A stretch of DNA of 64,000 nt from contig NZ_CP108070.1 of the NCBI RefSeq assembly GCF_036178845.1, forward strand, positions 10,106,001 through 10,170,000, given 5' to 3'. Shown here one piece after another: positions 7,750 to 16,947 of the stretch (position 1 is its first letter; every line of letters starts with the position of its first letter). Both the position numbers and the translations under genes were made by a program. The notes below the pieces were generated by a model. It made no database searches. It saw only the letters and a program-made list of their open reading frames with translations, and was not told where the DNA came from. The stretch comes from Streptomyces sp. NBC_00271 (GTDB lineage: Bacteria; Actinomycetota; Actinomycetes; Streptomycetales; Streptomycetaceae).

Positions 7750-8640
7750 TCAGAGCAGGATGCCCGCCAGTCGGCGCCACTCCTCGCGCGGGAGGGAGTC
7801 GGGGGTCTGTCCGGTCACCACCTGGAGCGCCACATGGTCGGCGCCCGCCGCGTGGAAGGCCTCGACACGGGCACGGATACGGTCCTCGTCGCCCCAGGCG
7901 AACATCGCGTCCACGAGACGGTCGCTGCCGCCGTCCGCGAAGTCGGACTCGGCGAAGCCCAGCCGCAGAAAGCTGTTGGTGTAGTTCGGCAGCGACAGAT
8001 AGAAGGAGAGGACGCCCCGGGCGAGCGTGCGGGCGCGGTCCGGGTCCGTCTCCAGGACGACCTTGAACTCCGGTGCCAGCAGCGGGACTTCGCCCAGGAT
8101 CTCGCGGGCCTGCGCGGTGTGCTCCGGCGTCACGAGGTAGGGGAGCGCCCCGGCGGCGCGGTCACGTGAGAGCTCCAGCATCTTCGGGCCGAGGGCGGCG
8201 AGCATCCGGCGTCCCGCGGGCACTCCCTTCGCGTCCAGCTCGTCCAGATACGCGACCATGCTCGCGTAGGGGCGACGGTACTGGTCCGCGATCTTGGCGT
8301 GGCTCACCCCGAGGCCGAGCACGAAGCGGCCGAGGTGGGCCGTCTCCAGCTCCGCGAAGCCCGCCGCGCTCGCGAAGGCGTCCTGTGTCCAGATGCTCTG
8401 GATGCTGGTCCCCACGATGAGCCGCTCGGTCGCCGCGAGGAGTGGCGCCGCGTTCTCCGCGCTGCTGCTTCCGCCCAACCAGGCGGCGCCGAAGCCGAGT
8501 TGCTCCAGCTCGGCGGCGGCTTCGGCGCGCTCGCCACGCCCCTGCGGATCCTCCGAGCGCAGGCCCCCGCTCCAGATGCCGTACCGCCCGACGGCCTCCT
8601 TGAGCGAGCGGACCTGGCTCTCGGTCGTGACGTCGTTCAT
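7750..8640 (-). CDS. LLM-class F420-dependent oxidoreductase
   Basis: A 296-residue TIM-barrel luciferase-like monooxygenase family protein: the N-terminus (GRYGIWSGGL) and the segments FGAAWLGGSSS, FVLGLGVSHA and DHVALQVVTG fit the actinobacterial F420-linked branch. Substrate unknown. The ATG at 8640 (MNDVTTESQ) is preferred; an ATG at 8712 would add a low-complexity extension. Divergent from the broken GH43 gene. Confidence 0.8.
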   Translation of the reverse strand: MNDVTTESQVRSLKEAVGRYGIWSGGLRSEDPQGRGERAEAAAELEQLGFGAAWLGGSSSAENAAPLLAATERLIVGTSIQSIWTQDAFASAAGFAELETAHLGRFVLGLGVSHAKIADQYRRPYASMVAYLDELDAKGVPAGRRMLAALGPKMLELSRDRAAGALPYLVTPEHTAQAREILGEVPLLAPEFKVVLETDPDRARTLARGVLSFYLSLPNYTNSFLRLGFAESDFADGGSDRLVDAMFAWGDEDRIRARVEAFHAAGADHVALQVVTGQTPDSLPREEWRRLAGILL

Positions 8641-8764
8641 CGATTCCGATCCCTTCGGTGTGTACGGGCTGCCGGCGGAGGAACCACCGTTGCCTGCGAA
8701 CGTGTTCGACACTACGGTCCTCTTCGATCACCTGCTCTCGATCATCGCCCGTCGAAGGAGACGT

Positions 8765-10002
8765 ATGCGGCAGCGGACCGCGCAGGTCGTCCGGAACCCG
8801 GTCCTGGCCGGCTCGCATCCGGACCCGTCCATCCTCCGCGTGGGAGCCGATTTCTACCTGGCGACCTCGACGTTCGAGTGGTGTCCGGGGGTACGGCTGC
8901 ACCATTCCAGGGACCTCGTGCACTGGCGGCCCCTGGGCGGCGCCCTGGACAGCACCCGCTTGCTCGACCTGACCGGTGTCCCGACTCCGGCGGGGTGTGG
9001 GCGCCGAACCTGAGCCACGCCGACGGCTTGTTCCACCTCGTCCACAGCAATGTGTCGACGCACGCGGGAGGCTTCACCGACAGCCCCAACCACCTGGTCA
9101 CCGCGAAGTCGAACGACGGGCCCTGGTCCGACCCGGTGCCGCTGCACGCGCGCGGATTCGACGCTTCCCTCTTCCACGACGGCGCCGACAGCCGGCTGCT
9201 GAACCTGGTCCACGACTGGCGTCGCCCCTGGTACCACCTGCTGACCGCGGACGGCGGCACGGGCTACGACCACCAGGTCACCGTCGCCCGCTCGCGCACC
9301 CTGACCGGCCCCTACGAACGCGACCCCGCGGGCCCCCTGATCACCGCCCGCCACCACCCGGACCTGCCCCTCCAGAAGGCCGGGCACGGCAGCCTGGTGG
9401 ACACCCCCGGCGGCCTGTCGTACCTCGCCTACCTCGTCGCCCGGCCGCACACACGGCACGGACCGTGCGGCCTGGGCCGCGAGACCGCGCTGGCACCCGT
9501 CACCTGGACCCCGGACGGATGGCCGCGCACCCCCAGCGGCCTGCCCGCCCTGGAGATACCGGCCCCCGACCCACTTACCGACGGCACAGACCCACGCCCG
9601 GACGGCCACGACGGCCACGACGGCAACACCCGCAACTGGTACTTCCTGCACGTCACCGCGGACGGCGAGGGGCGTGCGGTGCTGCGCGTGGCGGCATGCG
9701 ACCGGGGCGAGCTCACCGTCGACGAAGCGGGCGGGAAACCCCTCGGCGACACCACGCGGCTGCGCCTCGGGCTCGACCTCGACGGATCAGCCCTGCGCTT
9801 CCGCTACGACACGGGCCCCGGCTGGCGTCCCCTCGGCCCGACACTCGACGCGACCGTGTTCTCCGACGAACACGCCGAGGAGTTGGAGGGCGACCGGATC
9901 CGCGTCCTCGGGTTCACCGGCGCGTTCGTCGGACTCTGGGCCTGGGACCTGACCGGGGGTGGCCCGCCCGCCGACTTCGACGAGGCGACGTACCGCATGT
10001 AG
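8765..10002 (+). pseudogene. GH43-family beta-xylosidase, frameshifted and internally deleted
   Basis: The N-terminal blade of a GH43 five-bladed propeller (SHPDPSILRVGADFYLATST, with a normal GAAGGAGACGT-ATG start) is read in one frame to about 8985. The rest (GGVWAPNLSHADGLFHLV onward) continues in the -1 frame, as if one base were lost near 8980-8985 in a segment that should read VPDSGGVWAP. Later, the C-terminal beta-sandwich begins abruptly at NTRNWYFLHVT right after a low-complexity DGHDGHDG link, so roughly 80 residues seem missing compared with 500-550-residue relatives. Either lesion should inactivate the enzyme. Confidence 0.75.
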
Positions 10003-10162
10003 GGCCTGTCGTTCGGATCAGGACCGGGCCGCCGGGTGGCGGGTAGGCGTCCGCTTTCGGGTGACCCCTCAGCCTGTCGTCGGGGCCCGGCGGTCCGGCG
10101 TGTCCGAGCATCGCAGTCGACCGGGGCGTCGCCGCCCGCACCGTCCGCCGCCGGAGCCCGCC

Positions 10163-11974
10163 GTGCACATCCTGCTCGTGGCCAGCGCCTTCAACAGCCT
10201 CACCCAGCGCGTCCACGTCGAACTGCGCGACCACGGGCACACGGTCGCGGTGGAACTCGCGCTGCCCGGGCACCCGTTGGCCGAGGCCGTCCGACGGCAC
10301 ACGCCGGACCTCGTGCTCGCGCCGATGCTGAAGACGGCGATCCCCCGCGAGGTGTGGGCCGCGTACCCGTGCTTCATCGTCCACCCGGGGCCCTTCGGGG
10401 ACCGGGGGCCGTCCTCGCTGGACTGGGCGATCCAGCGGGGCGCCGACCGATGGGGGGTGACGGTCCTTCAGGCGGTCGAGGACATGGACGCCGGGGACGT
10501 CTGGGCGTCCGTCGACTGCGTGGTCCCGCCGGTGGGCAAGAGTGACCTGTACCGGGGCGAGATCGCCGACGCCGCGCTCACGGCCGTCCTGCTCGCCGTG
10601 GAACGCTTCGCCTCCGGGACCCACACCCCGCGACCACAGGGCCCGGCCCACGCCCAATACACCCCGGTGCGCATCCGGCCGTACCTCGACCAGAGCGTCC
10701 GGCGGATCGACTGGGACGCCGACTCCACGGAGACCGTCCTGCGCAAGCTGCGCGCGGCGGACTCGCAGCCCGGCGTGCTGGACGTGCTGTGCGGCGCCGA
10801 GTGGTACCTGCACGGCGGCCACCCCGAGGGCGGCCTGCGCGGTGCCCCGGGGGAGTTGCTGGCCACCCGGGCCGGCGCGGTCTGCCGGGCCACGACGGAC
10901 GGCGCCGTCTGGATCCCCGAGCTGCGGCGCAGGCGCGCTCAGGGACAGCCGCCCACCTACAAACTGCCCGCCGCACAGGCCCTCGGCGACCGGCTGCCGT
11001 CCCTGCCGGAGCTCGCCGCACCGGACTGCGCGGACCCGCGCCGGCGCACCTGGACGGACATCGGGTACCGGGAGGAGGGGAGCGTCGGAGTCCTCTCGTT
11101 CTCGTTCCCCGGCGGAGCGATGAGCACCACGCAGTGCCGACGCCTTCTCGACGCCTACCGGCAGGCATGCGCGCGGCCCACCTCGGTGCTGGTGCTGGGC
11201 GGGCAGCGGGACTTCTTCTCCAACGGAATCCACCTCAACGTCATCGAGGCCGCCGAGGACCCCGCCGCCGAGTCCTGGGCCAACATCAACGCCGTCGACG
11301 ACCTCGTCGAGGCGGTCCTGACCACCACGGACCGCCTGGTGGTCGCCGCCGTCGCGGGCAACGCCGCGGCGGGCGGGATGATGCTCGCCCTCGCCGCCGA
11401 CGAGGTCTGGTGCCGCGCCGGCGCCGTACTCAACCCGCACTACCGGCTCATGGGCCTGTACGGCTCGGAGTACTGGACGTACACCCTGCCGCGCCGCGTG
11501 GGTGGGGCGACGGCCGACCGGCTGCTGGGCGAGGCCCTGCCGATGAGCGCGGCGAGCGCCCGCGACCTCGGGCTCGTCGACCGGGTGGTCGACTGCGGCC
11601 CCGGGGACTTCGCCGCGGAGGTCGGCCGCCTCGCGGCCCGGCTGGCGGCGCTGCCGGGATCACCGTCCCGGATCGCCGCGAAGAAGGCCGAACTGGAACG
11701 CCAGGAGTGCGGCGAGCCCCTGGCCGCCTTCCGGGAGCGGGAGCTGAGCAGGATGCGCCGCACCTTCGACGACCCGGACGCCCCTTACCACGCACTGCGC
11801 CGCGCCTTCGTCCACAAGCGCCGACCGGAGTCCACCCCGCCGCACCTCGGCCTCGCGGCGACCACGGCCACGAGGGCGGCGGCGGGAGCGGACCGGTCCA
11901 CGAGGGCGCGTGTCACTGGAACGGCCCTGGATGACCTCTCGCGTCGGCCGGATGGCTGGTACGAAGAGAGCTGA
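10163..11974 (+). CDS. hypX: hydrogenase maturation protein HypX/HoxX (CO-ligand synthase)
   Basis: A 603-residue two-part protein. The N-terminal half has a formyltransferase-like fold with the signature HPGPFGDRGPSSLDWAI; the C-terminal half is a crotonase-like domain (GGQRDFFSNGIHLNVIEAA, VAGNAAAGGMMLALAADEVW). Characterised HypX uses a formyl donor to make the active-site CO ligand of [NiFe] hydrogenases under aerobic conditions. GTG start with GGAG 7 nt upstream; longer in-frame starts add unlike sequence. It heads the hydrogenase cluster, 49 bp before hhyS. Confidence 0.9.
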   Translation: MHILLVASAFNSLTQRVHVELRDHGHTVAVELALPGHPLAEAVRRHTPDLVLAPMLKTAIPREVWAAYPCFIVHPGPFGDRGPSSLDWAIQRGADRWGVTVLQAVEDMDAGDVWASVDCVVPPVGKSDLYRGEIADAALTAVLLAVERFASGTHTPRPQGPAHAQYTPVRIRPYLDQSVRRIDWDADSTETVLRKLRAADSQPGVLDVLCGAEWYLHGGHPEGGLRGAPGELLATRAGAVCRATTDGAVWIPELRRRRAQGQPPTYKLPAAQALGDRLPSLPELAAPDCADPRRRTWTDIGYREEGSVGVLSFSFPGGAMSTTQCRRLLDAYRQACARPTSVLVLGGQRDFFSNGIHLNVIEAAEDPAAESWANINAVDDLVEAVLTTTDRLVVAAVAGNAAAGGMMLALAADEVWCRAGAVLNPHYRLMGLYGSEYWTYTLPRRVGGATADRLLGEALPMSAASARDLGLVDRVVDCGPGDFAAEVGRLAARLAALPGSPSRIAAKKAELERQECGEPLAAFRERELSRMRRTFDDPDAPYHALRRAFVHKRRPESTPPHLGLAATTATRAAAGADRSTRARVTGTALDDLSRRPDGWYEES

Positions 11975-12023
11975 TGGTCGAAATATAAGCTTTTGTCCCT
12001 CACCTCCCCGAGGAGGCGGTCCC

Positions 12024-13112
12024 ATGACAGCGGCGACACCCAGTACGGCCGGCGCGACGAACGCCGGTGGTGCGCCCGCCGACGAGACGCCCACGATCCA
12101 CATCCTCTGGATCAACGCCGGGCTGAGCTGCGACGGTGACTCCGTCGCGCTGACGGCGGCCATGCAGCCGAGCATCGAACAGATCGCGCTCAGCGCTCTG
12201 CCGGGGCTGCCCAAGATCGCCGTTCACTGGCCCCTCATCGACTTCGAATGCGGTCCGGTCGGCGGCGCGGACACGTTCATCGAGTGGTTCTTCAAGGGCG
12301 AGCGGGGCGAGATCGATCCGTTCGTGCTGGTCGTCGAGGGGTCCATCCCCAACGAGTCGATCAAGCCCGAGGGTTATTGGTGCGGCTTCGGCGACAACCC
12401 CGAGACCGGCCAGCCGATCACGACCAGCGAGTGGATCGACCGGCTCGCGCCCAAGGCGCTCGCCGTCGTCGCCATCGGCACCTGTGCCACGTACGGCGGC
12501 ATCCACGCCATGGCGGGCAACCCGACCGGCGCGATGGGCGTGCCCGACTACCTCGGCTGGGAGTGGAAGTCGCACGCGGGCATCCCCATCGTGTGCGTCC
12601 CGGGCTGCCCCATCCAGCCCGACAACTTCGCCGAGACGCTGACGTACCTGCTCTACCAGGCGGCCGGCTCGGCCCCGATGATCCCGCTCGACGACAAGCT
12701 GCGCCCGTCCTGGCTGTTCGGCGCCACCGTGCACGAGGGCTGCGACCGCGCGGGCTACTACGAGCAGGGTGAGTTCGCGACGACCTACGACTCGCCCAAG
12801 TGTCTGGTGAAGCTGGGCTGTTGGGGACCGGTCGTCAAGTGCAACGTGCCCAAGCGGGGCTGGATGAACGGCATCGGCGGCTGTCCGAACGTCGGCGGCA
12901 TCTGCATCGCCTGCACCATGCCCGGGTTCCCCGACAAGTTCATGCCGTTCATGGACGAACCTCCCGGCGCGAAGTTGTCCGTCACGGCCAGCGGCGCCTA
13001 CGGGGCGGTGATCCGCAGACTCAGGTCGCTCACGACCAACACCGTGGACAAGGAGCCGAAGTGGCGCCACACGGGAGACAAGATCACCACTGGATACCGG
13101 CCGCCGTGGTGA
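12024..13112 (+). CDS. hhyS: group 1h [NiFe] hydrogenase small subunit
   Basis: A 362-residue iron-sulfur subunit. The proximal-cluster motif at residues 36-39 is CDGD, with Asp39 where most hydrogenases have Cys, a hallmark of the O2-insensitive actinobacterial-type (group 1h, former group 5) enzymes. Other cluster ligands lie in IGTCATYGG, VPGCPIQPDN, VHEGCDRAG, LGCWGPVVKC and GGCPNVGGICIACTMPG. There is no twin-arginine signal at the N-terminus. The ATG is preceded by GAGGAGG. It passes electrons from the large subunit towards the respiratory chain. Confidence 0.95.
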   Translation: MTAATPSTAGATNAGGAPADETPTIHILWINAGLSCDGDSVALTAAMQPSIEQIALSALPGLPKIAVHWPLIDFECGPVGGADTFIEWFFKGERGEIDPFVLVVEGSIPNESIKPEGYWCGFGDNPETGQPITTSEWIDRLAPKALAVVAIGTCATYGGIHAMAGNPTGAMGVPDYLGWEWKSHAGIPIVCVPGCPIQPDNFAETLTYLLYQAAGSAPMIPLDDKLRPSWLFGATVHEGCDRAGYYEQGEFATTYDSPKCLVKLGCWGPVVKCNVPKRGWMNGIGGCPNVGGICIACTMPGFPDKFMPFMDEPPGAKLSVTASGAYGAVIRRLRSLTTNTVDKEPKWRHTGDKITTGYRPPW

Positions 13113-13197
13113 ACCCCCGCCCCACCTGAGACACAGCTCCACCAGCCCGTCCACACCCTCCCGGACCACCCGCGCGAAGAAGGGCACGACACACACG

Positions 13198-14982
13198 ATG
13201 GCACCGAAGACGAAGGCGGCCGGCGACGGTAGCGGCCTGATGGAGATGGCCTGGGACCCGATCACGAGGATCGTGGGCAGCCTGGGCATCCACACGAAGA
13301 TCGACTTCAAGCAGAAGCGGGTCGCGGAGTGCTACAGCACCTCGTCCGTCTTCCGTGGCTACAGCGTCTTCATGCGCGGCAAGGATCCCCGCGACGCGCA
13401 CTTCATCACCAGCCGCATCTGCGGGATCTGCGGGGACAACCACGCCACCTGCTCGGTGTACGCGCAGAACATGGCGTACGGCGTGAAGCCCCCGCACCTC
13501 GGTGAGTGGATCATCAACCTCGGCGAGTCCGCCGAGTACATGTTCGACCACAACATCTTCCAGGAGAACCTGGTCGGGGTCGACTACTGCGAGAAGATGG
13601 TCAAGGAGACCAACCCGGGCGTCCTCGAACTCGCCGAGCGCACCGAGGCGCCGCACGCCGCCGAGCACGGCTACCGGACGATCGCCGACATCATGCGGTC
13701 CCTCAACCCCCTCGAAGGCGAGTTCTACCGCGAGGCGCTCCAGGTGAGCCGCTACACCCGGGAGATGTTCTGCCTCATGGAGGGCCGCCATGTGCACCCC
13801 TCCACGCTTTACCCGGGCGGCGTCGGCACCATCGCCTCCGTCCAGCTCTTCACGGACTACCTCAGCCGACTGATGCGCTACGTCGAGTTCATGAAGCGCG
13901 TCGTCCCCCTCCACGACGACCTGTTCGACTTCTTCTACGAGGCCCTGCCCGGGTACGAGGAAGTGGGACGCCGACGGGTGCTGCTCGGCTGCTGGGGCGC
14001 GCTCAACGACCCCGAGTACTGCGACTTCACCTACGCCAACATGACGGACTGGGGCAGGCGGATGTTCGTCACCCCCGGCATCATCGTCGACGGCAAGCTC
14101 GTCACCAACGACCTCACCAAGATCAACCTCGGTATCCGCATCCTGCTGGGCAGTTCGTACTACGAGGACTGGGAGGGCCAGGAGCAGTTCGTCACCCACG
14201 ACCCGCTCGGCAACCCGGTCGACCCGCGCCACCCGTGGAACCAGCACACCATCCCCGCCCCGCAGAAGCGGAACTTCGACGACAAGTACAGCTGGGTCAT
14301 GTCGCCCCGCTGGTTCGACGGCAAGGACCACCTCGCCCTCGACACCGGCGGCGGCCCCATCGCCCGTCTGTGGTCCACCGCCCTGTCCGGCCTCGTCGAC
14401 ACGGGCTATGTGAAGGCGACCGGCCACAGCGTGGTCATCAACCTGCCGCGCACCATGACCAAGCCTGAGACCACCTTCGAGTGGAAGATCCCGCGCTGGA
14501 GCAACGCGCTGGAACGCAACCGCGCACGCACCTACTTCCAGGCCTACACCGCCGCCGTCGCCCTGCACTTCGCGGAGAAGGCGCTGGAGGAGGTCCGCGC
14601 CGGACGCACCCAGACCTGGGAGAAGTTCGAGGTGCCCGACGAGAGCATCGGCGTCGGCTTCACCGAGGCGGTCCGCGGTGTGCTCTCCCACCACATGGTG
14701 ATCCGTGACGGCAAGATCGCCAACTACCACCCGTACCCGCCGACCCCGTGGAACGCCAGCACCCGGGACACCTACGGCACGCCCGGCCCGTACGAGGACG
14801 CCGTGCAGAACACGCCGATCTTCGAGGAGAACTCCCCGGAGAACTTCAAGGGCATCGACATCATGCGTGCCGTCCGCAGCTTCGACCCCTGTCTGCCGTG
14901 CGGCGTGCACATGTACGTCGGTGGCGGCAAGACCGTCCAGAAGATGCACATGCCCACCGGCCTGAGCGGACTGGGCGGATGA
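13198..14982 (+). CDS. hhyL: group 1h [NiFe] hydrogenase large subunit
   Basis: A 594-residue catalytic subunit carrying the Ni-Fe centre. L1 motif RICGICGDNHATCS at 73-86 (C75, C78) and L2 motif DPCLPCGVH at 563-571 (C565, C568) supply the four Ni ligands. A 23-residue tail follows His571, the expected site for the maturation protease encoded at 18389. High-affinity H2 oxidation at atmospheric concentrations is the known role of this group in Streptomyces and mycobacteria. An 85-bp gap separates it from hhyS; AAGAAGG precedes the ATG. Confidence 0.95.
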   Translation: MAPKTKAAGDGSGLMEMAWDPITRIVGSLGIHTKIDFKQKRVAECYSTSSVFRGYSVFMRGKDPRDAHFITSRICGICGDNHATCSVYAQNMAYGVKPPHLGEWIINLGESAEYMFDHNIFQENLVGVDYCEKMVKETNPGVLELAERTEAPHAAEHGYRTIADIMRSLNPLEGEFYREALQVSRYTREMFCLMEGRHVHPSTLYPGGVGTIASVQLFTDYLSRLMRYVEFMKRVVPLHDDLFDFFYEALPGYEEVGRRRVLLGCWGALNDPEYCDFTYANMTDWGRRMFVTPGIIVDGKLVTNDLTKINLGIRILLGSSYYEDWEGQEQFVTHDPLGNPVDPRHPWNQHTIPAPQKRNFDDKYSWVMSPRWFDGKDHLALDTGGGPIARLWSTALSGLVDTGYVKATGHSVVINLPRTMTKPETTFEWKIPRWSNALERNRARTYFQAYTAAVALHFAEKALEEVRAGRTQTWEKFEVPDESIGVGFTEAVRGVLSHHMVIRDGKIANYHPYPPTPWNASTRDTYGTPGPYEDAVQNTPIFEENSPENFKGIDIMRAVRSFDPCLPCGVHMYVGGGKTVQKMHMPTGLSGLGG

Positions 14983-15590
14983 GCGCGGGCACGACCATCG
15001 ACGCGACGAGGACGGCACCGGCGGTCGACGCGGTGCGCACCGGGCAGCGGATCGAGGACGTACTCGACCGGCTCGCCACCACCGGTGACCCGGCCGCCCG
15101 CGCGGCGGCCGAGGAACTCGTCCAGGCCCTCATGGACTTCTACGGTGCGGGCCTGGCCCGGATGCTCCACCTGCTGTCCACGCCCGTGGGCCGCAGAACC
15201 CCCGGTGATCCCCTGGCGGGCCTGCTCGGCGACGAACTGGTCGCGAGTCTCCTCGTCCTGCACGACCTGCATCCCGAGGACCGGACGACCCGCATCACCC
15301 GCGCGCTCGACAGCGTCCGCAATCACGAACTGGACGTCGTGGACTTCGACGAGGAGACGGGCACCCTCCGGCTGCGGGCGGCCGGAGGCGGCGGATGCGG
15401 CTGCGCGGCGAGCGGTACGACGGCCCAGCAGGCGGCCGAGGACGCGCTGGCCTGCTTCGCGCCGGAGGTCACGGCGGTCGAGGTACAGGCCGCCGGCCGC
15501 ACGGGGGAGCCCACGCTGCTCCAGATCGGCAACGGGCCCGGAACCCGCACCGCCACCACCGCGGGACCGGCACCGGCGAAGGCCCCATGA
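14979..15590 (+). CDS. NifU-like hydrogenase-associated protein
   Basis: A 203-residue protein coupled to hhyL by an ATGA overlap. The C-terminal half (about 108-180) looks like a NifU C-terminal domain (FDEETGTLRLRAAGGGGCGC then TAQQAAEDALACFAPEV), though a CGC cluster replaces the usual CxxC. The N-terminal half is helical (ELVQALMDFYGAGLARMLHL). Equivalent genes next to hhySL have been proposed to encode Fe-S proteins (HhyE) that help cluster assembly or electron exit. Family-level call is firm; exact role is inferred. Confidence 0.75.
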   Translation: MSAGTTIDATRTAPAVDAVRTGQRIEDVLDRLATTGDPAARAAAEELVQALMDFYGAGLARMLHLLSTPVGRRTPGDPLAGLLGDELVASLLVLHDLHPEDRTTRITRALDSVRNHELDVVDFDEETGTLRLRAAGGGGCGCAASGTTAQQAAEDALACFAPEVTAVEVQAAGRTGEPTLLQIGNGPGTRTATTAGPAPAKAP

Positions 15591-16243
15591 GCGCGCCCCC
15601 GGCCCCCCGACCGGCCACGCGCGACTCCGGGCTGCGCAGGTTCCTGACCGGACGTGAACCGCGGCCGGAGCGGTGCGGACTGTGCGCGGTGGCGGTGGAC
15701 GAGGCACGCCACCGCCACCTGGTGGACATCGAGCACCGGGCCATCGTCTGCGCCTGTACGTCCTGCGCCCTGCTGATGGAACAGCCGGGCGCCGCACGCG
15801 GCCGTTTCCGCGCGGTTCCGGACCGCTATCTCACCGACCCGGACCACCAGCTCGACGAGGGCGCCTGGGAGGCGCTGCAGATCCCGGTCGGCGTCGCCTT
15901 CTTCTTCCGCAACGCCGCGCTCGACCGGCTGGTGGCCCTCTATCCGAGCCCGGCCGGGGCCACCGAGAGCGAACTCGATCCGGCGACATGGAGCTCCGTC
16001 CTCGGTGACAGCCGCCTCGCCGAACTGCTCGAACCCGATGTGGAGGCGCTGTTGCTGCGCCGCCACGAGGGCCGCTGCGAGTGCTATCTCGTGCCCGTCG
16101 ACATCTGCTACGAACTGGTCGGCCGGATGCGCCTGTTGTGGCAGGGCTTCGACGGCGGCGCCGAGGCCCGCGCCGCCCTCGACACCTTCTTCGCACACGT
16201 CGAGCGACGCGCCCGCCCCGTACGCGAGGAGGGCCCGGCGTGA
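15587..16243 (+). CDS. DUF5947-type hydrogenase-cluster protein
   Basis: A 218-residue protein with paired cysteines near the N-terminus (RCGLCAV and VCACTSCALL, C30/C33 and C55/C57/C60), which could bind zinc or a cluster, and a further CEC near residue 165. Known only as a companion of actinobacterial hydrogenase genes; function undetermined. ATGA overlap with the NifU-like gene. No membrane segment is visible. Confidence 0.75.
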   Translation: MSAPPAPRPATRDSGLRRFLTGREPRPERCGLCAVAVDEARHRHLVDIEHRAIVCACTSCALLMEQPGAARGRFRAVPDRYLTDPDHQLDEGAWEALQIPVGVAFFFRNAALDRLVALYPSPAGATESELDPATWSSVLGDSRLAELLEPDVEALLLRRHEGRCECYLVPVDICYELVGRMRLLWQGFDGGAEARAALDTFFAHVERRARPVREEGPA

Positions 16244-16947
16244 CGGAGTTCGCCTTCACCTGCACCGGCGTGCGCGCGGACCGGTTCGCCGCCGGACCGA
16301 CCCTGGTCTTCCGGCTGCGCATCACCGCGACCGGCGACGAACCGGTCCACGCCATGGCGCTGCGCTGCCAGATCCGTATCGAGCCCGCCAAGCGCGGCTA
16401 CGAGACCGCGGAGGCCGAGGGGCTCGCCGATCTCTTCGGCGAACGTTCGCGCTGGGGCAGCACCCTCCAACCGGTGCAGTTCGCCCAGGTCTCCGTCATG
16501 GTCCCCGCCTTCACCGGGGAGACCGAGACGGACCTCGTCGTGCCGTGCACCTACGACATGGACATCGCCGCGACCCGCTACTTCGATGCGCTGACCAGCG
16601 GTGAAGTGCCGCTGCTGATGCTGTTCTCCGGCACGGCGTTCACCGGAGCGGGCGGCTTTCGCGTCGAACCCGTCCCGTGGGACCGGGAGGCGGTCTTCCG
16701 GATGCCGGTGGCCACCTGGCGGGAGATGGTCGAACAGCACTTCCCCGGCTGCGGCTGGATCCGGCTGCCCCGCGACACCATGGACGCCCTGCTCGCCTTC
16801 CGCTCCCGACGGGCCCTGCCCTCCTGGGAGGCGACCGTGCGGGCCCTGCTCGACGAGAGCGGCGGGGCGGCTCCCGCACCACCCCGAAGATTCAGTCTCA
16901 CCGGCATCACCAGCACTACCAGCACCACCGGAAGGACCGCTCCGTGA
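16240..16947 (+). CDS. DUF6084-type hydrogenase-cluster protein
   Basis: A 235-residue protein, mostly beta-strand by appearance (FRLRITATGDEPVHAMALRC, QVSVMVPAFTG, LVVPCTYDMDIAATRYF), ending in a Thr/Ser-rich tail. GTGA overlap with the preceding gene shows coupled translation. No catalytic motif is recognised. Because it is locked into the hydrogenase operon, a role in assembling or docking HhySL is plausible, but this is inference. Confidence 0.75.
   Translation: MTEFAFTCTGVRADRFAAGPTLVFRLRITATGDEPVHAMALRCQIRIEPAKRGYETAEAEGLADLFGERSRWGSTLQPVQFAQVSVMVPAFTGETETDLVVPCTYDMDIAATRYFDALTSGEVPLLMLFSGTAFTGAGGFRVEPVPWDREAVFRMPVATWREMVEQHFPGCGWIRLPRDTMDALLAFRSRRALPSWEATVRALLDESGGAAPAPPRRFSLTGITSTTSTTGRTAP

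Noticed and set aside
11975..12023. AT-rich ATATAAGCTT stretch as a dedicated hhyS promoter
   Set aside because: No -35 box at a proper distance and only 49 bp separate hypX from hhyS; co-transcription is simpler, though a start site here cannot be excluded.
12024..12095. Twin-arginine export signal on the hydrogenase small subunit
   Set aside because: The N-terminus is Ala/Thr/Gly-rich with no RR motif or hydrophobic core, as expected for group 1h.
13084..15018. 644-codon minus-strand open frame opposite hhyL
   Set aside because: It mirrors the third-position GC bias of hhyL and encodes Val/Asp/Gly-rich sequence with no domain; hhyL is certain.
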